From positions 1 to 43,012 of the forward strand of contig NZ_JABDSR010000013.1 of assembly GCF_012976305.1 (NCBI RefSeq): a stretch of 43,012 nucleotides of DNA, written 5' to 3'. Positions within the stretch are counted from its first letter, which is position 1. Each line of letters begins with the position of its first letter. This stretch comes from Peptoniphilus faecalis. Lineage in GTDB: Bacteria > Bacillota > Clostridia > Tissierellales > Peptoniphilaceae. The position numbers and the translations under genes were made by a program. The notes below the pieces were generated by a model, which made no database searches, was not told the origin of the DNA, and saw only the letters and a program-made list of their open reading frames with translations. Below are positions 24,763 to 31,010 of the stretch, in pieces.

Positions 24763-24800
24763 TTTCGATAATCGAAATTCTTGATTTCCGATTTTCGGAA
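24763..24800. promoter_or_regulatory. Two palindromes upstream of the replication gene
   Basis: TTTCGATAATCGAAA (24763-24777) and TTCCGATTTTCGGAA (24786-24800) are perfect 15-base inverted repeats spaced 23 bases centre to centre, both with a CGA...TCG core. They lie directly upstream of the replication gene and could be operators or iteron-like initiator sites. Confidence 0.5.
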
Positions 24801-24821
24801 GTCTTGTTATTATGGTTATTT

Positions 24822-24848
24822 AAGGGTGTAACTTTTCGTTACTCCCTT
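24822..24848 (-). terminator. Imperfect hairpin after the DUF3801 gene
   Basis: AAGGGTGTAAC and GTTACTCCCTT pair over 11 bp with one mismatch around TTTTC. The stem overlaps the last codons of the DUF3801-like gene. The T-run on the minus strand is weak (CCCTTAAATAA), so termination would be partial. Confidence 0.4.
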
Positions 24849-25374
24849 AGATTTCTCTGGTCATATCTTTTTTACTTGGTTTTACTTTTTCTTTTACTTT
24901 TCTTTTTACTTTCTCTTTTGTCTTATCCTTGTTCTTGGATAGGTCTTTGTATTTCTTTATTTGCTTTAGAATACTTTCTTTTTCTTTTTTATTTTCCTTG
25001 GCTATGACTTGTTTAAAGGCATATTCCATTACTTTTATGTCTTTGGCTTGGAAGAATATCTCATAGTTTTGGGTTTCTTTGTTTTTCATTACTGAGAAAC
25101 TTACTCCAAGTTTGTTTAGTTCTTTTTTTAAGTCTTTGAGGTCGCTTTGATCTATGCTTATATTTTCTAGTTGCCCTTTTTTGTAGAGGTCTTTTAGTTT
25201 CATTTCATCTCCCATAAGGCTTTTTAGGTTTCCGTTTGCTTTTTCTAAAGTATTATTCATCTTTTTTCTTATTTCTTTTTCAAGGTTGATTGATTCTTTT
25301 GCTGCTTTTATTGTGTATGTTATTATGGTTTGTGCTGCTTGACCTGCTTCTTTGCTTATTTCTTCGTTTATCAT
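24847..25374 (-). CDS. PcfB/DUF3801-type mobilisation accessory protein
   Basis: This 175-residue protein opens MINEEISKEAGQAAQTIITY, the usual start of DUF3801/PcfB proteins. The sequence FSVMKNKETQNYEIFFQAKD followed by VMEYAFKQVIAKE matches the family core. PcfB-like proteins accompany relaxases and are thought to help relaxosome or coupling-protein function. The end carries KESILKQIKKYKDLSK and a very basic tail (TKEKVKRKVKEKVKPSKK). CAAAGGAGATAAAGC precedes the ATG. It lies between the replication gene and the relaxase, the standard order in these elements. Confidence 0.8.
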   Translation of the reverse strand: MINEEISKEAGQAAQTIITYTIKAAKESINLEKEIRKKMNNTLEKANGNLKSLMGDEMKLKDLYKKGQLENISIDQSDLKDLKKELNKLGVSFSVMKNKETQNYEIFFQAKDIKVMEYAFKQVIAKENKKEKESILKQIKKYKDLSKNKDKTKEKVKRKVKEKVKPSKKDMTREI

Positions 25375-25401
25375 GCTTTATCTCCTTTGTTTGAATTAAA
25401 A

Positions 25402-25441
25402 AAAGGGAAGTATATACTTTAATTTTTCTATACTTCCCTTT
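25402..25441. terminator. Hairpin between small gene and DUF3801 gene
   Basis: AAAGGGAAGTATA (25402-25414) and TATACTTCCCTTT (25429-25441) form a 13-bp perfect stem with flanking A/T tracts, a bidirectional terminator-like structure within a 180-base gap. Confidence 0.75.
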
Positions 25442-25557
25442 GCTTGTTTTTATTTTATTGTTCTTGGTGGTGGAATGCTTTATTTTGATGTTTTTATATA
25501 TTTCTTAGGTATTTGTACCTTTTATTATTTTTCTGCTCTTATTTTGCTTTTCCACCT

Positions 25558-25731
25558 TTAGTAGTTTGTGTGTGTTCTTTTATCTGATAGATAGTTTTTC
25601 ATGTTGGAATATATAATCTGCACTTCCTCATTGTTCATCGCTTTTATTTCTTCTGTGCTTTTATATGTTTTGTATGTTCCATCTTGATCTGCTTTTATGA
25701 GTTCATCTATTAGCTCTTGCCTTTTATTCAT
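25558..25731 (-). CDS. Small hypothetical protein (57 aa)
   Basis: The ATG at 25729-25731 follows AGGAGGTAATAGAG and opens a 57-residue frame, MNKRQELIDELIKADQDGTY and onward, ending KRTHTNY. It is charged, helical and without membrane segments or Cys. I do not recognise a family. Its perfect ribosome site and place between the relaxase and the DUF3801-like gene argue that it is expressed with the mobilisation genes. Confidence 0.7.
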   Translation of the reverse strand: MNKRQELIDELIKADQDGTYKTYKSTEEIKAMNNEEVQIIYSNMKNYLSDKRTHTNY

Positions 25732-25804
25732 CTCTATTACCTCCTAGATCTGCCTTTATTTTCTTGGTCATATTATAGCTTGGATAAGATATTTTTACCA
25801 GGTC

Positions 25805-27439
25805 TTATCTTTCTTGATTTTTGTAGTAGTCTTTAGTCATTTGTCTTTTTTTATTAAACTTATCACTATCTTTCTTATACTCTTTTATCTTTTCTATGAT
25901 ACTTTCTTTTTCTCCTCTCTTAATCGCCTTGTCAATTTCTATTGATAGGTCGATACCATATTCTTTATTGACTACTTCTACTGCATATTTAATATGATTT
26001 ATTTCCTTGTACCTTTCCCTTATCTTTTCTGACTCTGTATTTAATTTACTGATTTCATCTTCTAAGTTTTTAATTTCTCCTAACCATTCTTTTTCTCTTA
26101 AATTTTTCTTTCCACTGATTTTTTCAATTAAGTTTCTTGCCCTTATATGTTGATCTATTTCCTTTTGATTATTCTTGTAGAAGCTTTCTTTGAATATTTT
26201 CTTGCTTTCATACTCTTGATAGGTTGCTTTTGTTTTTCTTACAGTCTTTGAATAGGCTAAACATTTATTAAGGTCTTCTATCTTTTGACTGTTTTCTTTT
26301 ATGTTCTTATATATTTCAGAGTTTTTACTTCTTAGGGTGTTTATATGTCCTTGTAGGTCTGATATGGTTTTTATTTTGTTTTCTCTTAGATAATTTATTC
26401 CACTCGCATATCTTTTTAGATCATAGATTGCCTTGTTTCTTTTGCCATAAAATGATAATTCAGCTCTATTATTTTCTTGCATTTCTTGATAGAAGCTTAA
26501 ATATTCATAGAGGTTAAAGAGTCCTGATTCATTTTCTATTTGCTTTTTACTTTGGTCTTTATATTCCTTGTATGATTCTTTTAGCTTCTCTTTGAAGCCT
26601 GCTAACCAAGATGTTATTTTCTTTATTTCATTGCCTATGTTTTTTAATAGTTCATTTTGTTTTTTTATTTCACGATTTATATCTCCTTTTTCTGTTCTTA
26701 TTCCTTTTCTTTCCATTGCACTAGCACTTGCTCCTAAATGTATTGTAGGTATTTGTTTTATACCTTGTCTTTTAAAACTCCTATGGTCTACTCTTTTTTC
26801 TATTTTGTTTTTTGCTAGATATTCATTGCAAAGGTCTGAAAAATTTTCTCTCCATTTTTCTACATTGCCTTTATCGTTCCAGGTTGTTAGTTCTACTTTT
26901 CTTGTCTTAGGTTTTCCATTTTTGTTTAATACTTTTTCTCCTTTTTCATCTAGGATATATTCTTTTTTTGACTTAGCTAAGAACTCTCCTTTTTCGTTTA
27001 TGGGTCGCATTATGGTCATTATATGACAATGGATATTTCCATTTTTATCTTGACTCTCATCATGAATTGCATAATCTACTATCATTCCTTGTGATGTTAG
27101 ATTTTCTTTTATAAATCTTTCGACCAGGCTTTTATTTTTACTTAAAGTTAATTCTTTTGGTAGTCCTATTATGAATTGTCTTGCTAGTTGTGCATTAGAA
27201 TTTTTTTCTGCCATTTCTACTTTATTCCATAAGGTAGACCTATCATTAAATTCTTTTGGTATATGATCAGGCAATATTATATTTTTTACTAATACTTTTT
27301 CTTTTCTTGTATAGTCATGGGTTACTCCGTCCCATTCATTTTTTATTTTTTCTCCACTTATATATGCTGCACTTGCTACTGCACTTTTGCCTTTTCCTCT
27401 TGATATTATGTTTACTGAAAAATGAAAACTGTCTGCCAT
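25805..27439 (-). CDS. MobA/MobL (MobQ-type) relaxase
   Basis: I choose the ATG at 27437-27439 (MADSFHFSVNIISRGKGKSA) because GGAAG lies eight bases upstream, giving 544 residues. The N-terminal domain has SAVASAAYISGEKI, the DWT-like EWDGVTHDY and the histidine motif NGNIHCHIM, the metal-binding HUH signature of MobA/MobL nucleases, so it should nick the adjacent oriT and remain bound to the 5' end. The C-terminal 300 residues are long coiled coil. The end has KESIIEKIKEYKK and a tail finishing NQER. It lacks the fused primase of RSF1010 MobA. The element must borrow a type IV secretion system from its host element. Confidence 0.93.
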   Translation of the reverse strand: MADSFHFSVNIISRGKGKSAVASAAYISGEKIKNEWDGVTHDYTRKEKVLVKNIILPDHIPKEFNDRSTLWNKVEMAEKNSNAQLARQFIIGLPKELTLSKNKSLVERFIKENLTSQGMIVDYAIHDESQDKNGNIHCHIMTIMRPINEKGEFLAKSKKEYILDEKGEKVLNKNGKPKTRKVELTTWNDKGNVEKWRENFSDLCNEYLAKNKIEKRVDHRSFKRQGIKQIPTIHLGASASAMERKGIRTEKGDINREIKKQNELLKNIGNEIKKITSWLAGFKEKLKESYKEYKDQSKKQIENESGLFNLYEYLSFYQEMQENNRAELSFYGKRNKAIYDLKRYASGINYLRENKIKTISDLQGHINTLRSKNSEIYKNIKENSQKIEDLNKCLAYSKTVRKTKATYQEYESKKIFKESFYKNNQKEIDQHIRARNLIEKISGKKNLREKEWLGEIKNLEDEISKLNTESEKIRERYKEINHIKYAVEVVNKEYGIDLSIEIDKAIKRGEKESIIEKIKEYKKDSDKFNKKRQMTKDYYKNQER

Positions 27440-27539
27440 TTTTATCACTTCCTTTCTTTTTTGTTGTTTTAGGTGGAGGCTTAATAGATTTTTTATATCC
27501 TCTTTGTGAATGAGCGTTTTGAAATGATAGAATGTAAAA

Positions 27540-27582
27540 AGCCGACTACTGAATTATTTTTTGTTGTTTCAGTATGTCGGCT
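27540..27582. terminator. Hairpin at the oriT-proximal side of the relaxase gene
   Basis: AGCCGACTACTGAA (27540-27553) and TTCAGTATGTCGGCT (27568-27582) pair almost fully with one bulge. It may be the first hairpin of oriT rather than a terminator. Confidence 0.55.
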
Positions 27583-27599
27583 TAATTGTTACTTTCATT

Positions 27600-27770
27600 T
27601 CAAATTTTAAAAGTCAAGGGCGAGCCTTAGCGAGTTTATTTACCCTTGACTTTTAAAAAGCGAATGGTTATTGCTCCCTGCAAGGGTTTGGCTCCGCAGG
27701 ACGCAAGCACCCTTTAGGGTGTATAATTGCGCCCTTAGAAATCTAAGGGAGATTTGATTATTTACAAACC
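27600..27770. other. Origin of transfer (oriT) with MobQ-like nick region
   Basis: The region between the relaxase and the DUF3847-like gene holds a 16-bp perfect inverted repeat (27605-27620 with 27643-27658), a small hairpin CACCC-TTTA-GGGTG at 27708-27721, then TAATTGCGCCCTTA at 27724-27737. The GCGCCCT core after a hairpin resembles the nick region of RSF1010/MobQ plasmids, and the neighbouring relaxase is of the MobA/MobL type. A further stem CCCTTAGA/TCTAAGGG lies at 27732-27749. The exact nick site is inferred. Confidence 0.75.
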
Positions 27771-27783
27771 CCTTTATTTTTTC

Positions 27784-28074
27784 TTAATTTTCTCTGATTA
27801 TTTTTAGTGTTTCTTTAAATTCTTTTGTCTTTGTTGCTTCTTCTAGTAGGATTTTTATTTCTTTATCTGTTAGTTCTTCTGCATTTTCTATAAGGCTTTC
27901 TAAGATTGCTCCTCTTGTTATAAGCCTATGTGTTCTTTCTTTTCTTTTTTTCAATATGTCTTGTTTTAATATCTTCTTTTCTTGATTTTTTAGTTGCCTT
28001 AATCTCTGTTCTGTATCGTCTATTTTATCTTTTATTTCTTTTGACTCTTGTCTTATTTGATCTAATTTTTTCAT
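27784..28074 (-). CDS. DUF3847-like / MobC-type accessory protein
   Basis: This 96-residue protein, MKKLDQIRQESKEIKDKIDD and on, is a coiled coil for the first 50 residues, followed by RTHRLITRGAILESLIENAE, a pattern I associate with DUF3847 and other small proteins encoded beside MobA/MobL relaxases. It probably assists relaxase binding at oriT, which lies directly downstream of it and upstream of the relaxase. AAGGAGTTATGT precedes the ATG. Confidence 0.78.
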   Translation of the reverse strand: MKKLDQIRQESKEIKDKIDDTEQRLRQLKNQEKKILKQDILKKRKERTHRLITRGAILESLIENAEELTDKEIKILLEEATKTKEFKETLKIIREN

Positions 28075-28102
28075 ACATAACTCCTTTCTTGTAATAAAAA
28101 AA

Positions 28103-28130
28103 GACGATAGAGTTTTTATTTTCTATCGCC
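28103..28130 (-). terminator. Terminator downstream of the ABC exporter genes
   Basis: On the minus strand GGCGATAG pairs with CTATCGTC (one G-U) and is followed by seven T. It ends the exporter operon and is nearly identical, including its loop, to the hairpin at 30304-30332. Confidence 0.82.
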
Positions 28131-28291
28131 TAGGATATTCATCATTTAATGTTTTAACATTTTTCTAATTTAATAAGTTTTTATATCCTTACCACAAGAC
28201 CATATTTTAGTTTCAGAAACTCTGAATCTTAATATAATCACTTATTATACTTGTTAATTCTATATCTAATACAGATATATCATCATTCATC

Positions 28292-28936
28292 CTAAATATC
28301 TAATTTTAGATTCTCCATTTTTTTTGAGTTCAATGCAAAAGACAATAAAAATATTACCGAATATATTACACAAAGTGCAACATTTCCACCTGACTTAGAA
28401 AATCCAAGCCTATTTAATGTAAATATTTCTATTGATACTAGCATTATAGACCCAATCAAGCCTAAAACCATCCACAAATCACCTTTCTCTAAATCAATAA
28501 AGTACATGGCTAAGTAGAAGATTGATATTAATTGCAAAATAAGACCTAATAGAACATTTAACAAAGTTATTAAGTCTGAAGATCCATAATCAAAATAATG
28601 CTTACCTAGATAAATTGATATATAATTCAAAATAATCAACATCAATATAGAAAAGAGAATAATAACTACTTGACTTATATATTTTGATAGTATTATATTT
28701 TTACTTTTTATTGGTAGCATGAATTCATATTTATATAATTTTAAATCATAATCTTTTCTTTGAGATAAAAGGATCAACAAACTGTTAGCGAAGATTACTA
28801 CTGCAAAATACGCAAAAACAACCATTTGTATGTCAGCAAATAAATTTATTAGAATCCATGCTAAAATTAAAAATGCATTCATTATAAAAATGTTTTTAAT
28901 GTTTTTATAATATATTTCTAACAATAAACCTTTCAT
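28292..28936 (-). CDS. ABC-2 type exporter permease
   Basis: This 214-residue membrane protein has six hydrophobic segments near residues 17-33, 36-55, 85-105, 118-140, 148-170 and 180-200, with a short cytosolic start MKGLLLEIYYKNIKN. There is no signal peptide and no large loop, as in small ABC-2 permeases paired with one ATPase. It starts 3 bp after the ATPase stop with AAGGAGGACTAATAT before the ATG. The substrate is unknown; with a YtrA-type regulator, cell-envelope antibiotics or peptides are plausible. Confidence 0.82.
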   Translation of the reverse strand: MKGLLLEIYYKNIKNIFIMNAFLILAWILINLFADIQMVVFAYFAVVIFANSLLILLSQRKDYDLKLYKYEFMLPIKSKNIILSKYISQVVIILFSILMLIILNYISIYLGKHYFDYGSSDLITLLNVLLGLILQLISIFYLAMYFIDLEKGDLWMVLGLIGSIMLVSIEIFTLNRLGFSKSGGNVALCVIYSVIFLLSFALNSKKMENLKLDI

Positions 28937-28939
28937 ATA

Positions 28940-29818
28940 TTAGTCCTCCTTCCCTGTTAATATTAATAACATTTCATCAAAATTTGGTTTATTCAAAACA
29001 AATTCTTTATACTTATTCTTTATCTTCGATATATCTTTTACTAAAATATCTACCCTTCCAAGTTCCTTCCTGTATGAGATTATGTCCGTTTTTTCCACTT
29101 TTTCTAGTTCTGTATCAGTACATCGAAGTATCCCATAGTTATATAATAATTCGTCCTTTTCTTCACTTAACACAACCCTACCATCATCCATGAAAACTAT
29201 ATAGTCAGCTATTTTTTCCAAATCTGTTGTAATGTGTGATGATATATATACCGAGTGTTCTGGATTTTCTATGAATTCTAACAATATACATAAAATTTCA
29301 TCTCTACTTACTGGATCTAACCCTGAAGTAATTTCATCTAATATGAGAAGTTTTGTTTCGTGAGACAATGCTATAGCCAACGATAACTTTTTCTTCATTC
29401 CAAATGAAAATTGTTTAGTCTTCTTGTCTATTGGTAAATTAAATCTATTCAAATAATTTTTAAAACTATCTTCTTCCCAATTACTATAATTAAATTTCAT
29501 TACCTCATTTATCTCATTAGGTGTTAATAATAATGAATAGTTAGGGTCATCTAAAACAACACCTATGTGTTTTTTAATATCTATTTGATTACAATATTCA
29601 GTACCAAATATCTCTACTTTTCCCTCATCTTTTTGAAACATTCCAAGTATACAAGAAATAGTAGTACTTTTTCCTGCTCCATTTCTTCCTATATTTCCTA
29701 CAATAGATCCATAAGGTACTTCAATATTTATATTTTTCAAAGAAAAATCATTTGTTTTACTCTTTTTATTTAATCCAGATACCTTTAATGCTAATTCATT
29801 TTCATATGAATCCATCAT
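28940..29818 (-). CDS. ABC exporter ATP-binding protein
   Basis: This 292-residue ATPase has Walker A NIGRNGAGKST near residue 41, a Q-loop-region LLTPNEINEVMKFNY, a signature-like FSFGMKKKLSLA near residue 138, Walker B LLILDEITSGLD near 157 and the H-loop SSHITTDLEKIADY. The signature lacks the usual LSGGQ but keeps the Ser-x-Gly core, as is common in the BcrA/YtrB group. The gene overlaps the GntR-type gene by 4 bp (CAATGATG), with GAGGGGC as the ribosome site. Confidence 0.92.
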   Translation of the reverse strand: MMDSYENELALKVSGLNKKSKTNDFSLKNINIEVPYGSIVGNIGRNGAGKSTTISCILGMFQKDEGKVEIFGTEYCNQIDIKKHIGVVLDDPNYSLLLTPNEINEVMKFNYSNWEEDSFKNYLNRFNLPIDKKTKQFSFGMKKKLSLAIALSHETKLLILDEITSGLDPVSRDEILCILLEFIENPEHSVYISSHITTDLEKIADYIVFMDDGRVVLSEEKDELLYNYGILRCTDTELEKVEKTDIISYRKELGRVDILVKDISKIKNKYKEFVLNKPNFDEMLLILTGKED

Positions 29819-30192
29819 TGCCCCTCCTCATATATCTTTTTTATTAAATCTATCAAATCCTCTATTGAAATTGAACTTGATTGTATTTTCTTGACAATTT
29901 TCTTTGCTAAATCTTCCACTTCTTTATATGTTTCTATTTTTTGTAATTCAATATTTCTTGCTGATATAAAACTGCCTTTGCCATGAATAGTTTCAATAAA
30001 TCCATCTTTTTGTAAATTTTCATAAGCCTTTTGAACTGTAATTACAGCTACCTTAAGATTTCTAGCTAATACTCTCATAGATGGTATAGAATCTCCAGTT
30101 TTCAAATCTTCATTCATAATTTGTTTTTTTATCTGATTTTCGATTTGCTCATAAATTGGCTTACTAGAATCGGTATTTATAATAATATTTAT
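29815..30192 (-). CDS. YtrA-type GntR repressor with a lost canonical start codon
   Basis: The frame is open upstream of the first ATG (30115-30117) and reads INIIINTDSSKPIYEQIENQ, the standard N-terminus of YtrA-subfamily GntR proteins, giving 125 residues, the normal family size. The strong ribosome site GGAGG (30199-30203) is followed six bases later by ATA at 30190-30192 where ATG is expected. The rest is a complete winged helix (IPSMRVLARNLKVAVITVQK, GFIETIHGKGSFI) and a short dimerisation tail. Translation from ATA or ATT should be poor; starting at the internal ATG would remove the first helix. Either case may leave the exporter derepressed. Confidence 0.8.
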   Translation of the reverse strand: MNIIINTDSSKPIYEQIENQIKKQIMNEDLKTGDSIPSMRVLARNLKVAVITVQKAYENLQKDGFIETIHGKGSFISARNIELQKIETYKEVEDLAKKIVKKIQSSSISIEDLIDLIKKIYEEGQ

Positions 30193-30211
30193 AATGCACC
30201 TCCTGTTCCAG

Positions 30212-30231
30212 AAGTGTACTTATGTGTGCTT
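30212..30231. promoter_or_regulatory. Candidate GntR/YtrA operator
   Basis: AAGTGTACTTATGTGTGCTT is an imperfect palindrome located between the -10 box and the ribosome site of the GntR gene. YtrA-type regulators are known to bind AGTGTA-type palindromes in this position. Confidence 0.5.
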
Positions 30232-30240
30232 GCCAATTTA

Positions 30241-30269
30241 ATAATACCACCAACAAAAAGTTTTTTCAA
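30241..30269 (-). promoter_or_regulatory. Promoter of the GntR-ABC exporter operon
   Basis: TTGAAA (30264-30269) and TATTAT (30241-30246) on the minus strand are separated by 17 bp, close to the vegetative consensus. Confidence 0.72.
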
Positions 30270-30303
30270 CCCCCTTAATTTCCTAATTTTGAATATAAAA
30301 AAA

Positions 30304-30332
30304 GACGATAGAGTTTTTTAATTTCTATCGCC
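30304..30332 (-). terminator. Terminator of the restriction-modification operon
   Basis: GGCGATAG and CTATCGTC pair on the minus strand and run into seven T. It lies about 50 bp beyond the SAP-protein stop. About 40 bases including flanks are nearly the same as at 28095-28132. Confidence 0.82.
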
Positions 30333-30380
30333 TAACATCTATCTGTATTAATTTTTTTCATTCAAAAAAATAGTTTCTGT

Positions 30381-30998
30381 TTACTTGTGATAGTCTTCTA
30401 TTTTATCCTCATATTTTTTTATAAGTTCTCGTGAATAAACTTTTTTGTTTTTTGAATCTCTGACTTCTTTCCAAAGAATTGCAGCTACTTGTATTTTATT
30501 AGAGTAGTTACAACTATTTTCGTCTGCACAAAAATCCTTTAAAAATTGATTCCATTGACAAACCGAATTATCATACTTAGCATAATCTGATTTTCCATAA
30601 TAAACTTTGAGCATATCTTGAATTGTAAAACTCAAATCATTTTGTCTTTTCACTTTTCTCCAAGCCGTTGCCATATCTGCAGTAAATTTGAAAGGCAAAA
30701 CACCTGTTACAACAGAAAAATATTCTCTGAATTTTGAATTAAAGGAAAATCCACACTCAAGTAAAGGCATATCTAAAGTAATATAATCAACTTGTTTCTT
30801 TATGTTTTTTATTGATGACTTTTTAATCATATCACCCTTAAAGTACTGCTCAATAATATAAGTGAGTTCTTGTTTTGTACCTCTATATTCTAATCCTAAT
30901 AACTTGCATATCTGTGAAAGTTCTTCACGATACCAATAGTATTTATTAAACTCATCAAACGAAGTGATTTTATCAAACTTAGGTCTACTTTCTATCAA
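30381..30998 (-). CDS. SAP-domain protein (DUF6434-like) of the restriction operon
   Basis: This 205-residue protein has a SAP-like helix-loop-helix near residues 20-50 (YWYREELSQICKLLGLEYRG, then TKQELTYIIEQY), a module that binds DNA. Its C-terminal half, LLECGFSFNSKFREYFSVVT to YSRELIKKYEDK, matches proteins I remember as SAP/DUF6434. The start is TTG 30996-30998 after GGAGATAAAATA. It follows the Res gene by 12 bp, so it is probably an accessory component of the system, though this family also occurs without restriction genes. Confidence 0.7.
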   Translation of the reverse strand: MIESRPKFDKITSFDEFNKYYWYREELSQICKLLGLEYRGTKQELTYIIEQYFKGDMIKKSSIKNIKKQVDYITLDMPLLECGFSFNSKFREYFSVVTGVLPFKFTADMATAWRKVKRQNDLSFTIQDMLKVYYGKSDYAKYDNSVCQWNQFLKDFCADENSCNYSNKIQVAAILWKEVRDSKNKKVYSRELIKKYEDKIEDYHK

Positions 30999-31010
30999 TA
31001 TTTTATCTCC

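Noticed and set aside
23871-30332. Repeated hairpins considered as a CRISPR-like or REP-type array
   Set aside because: There are only three related hairpins, kilobases apart, each at the end of an operon with T-runs, so they are terminators.
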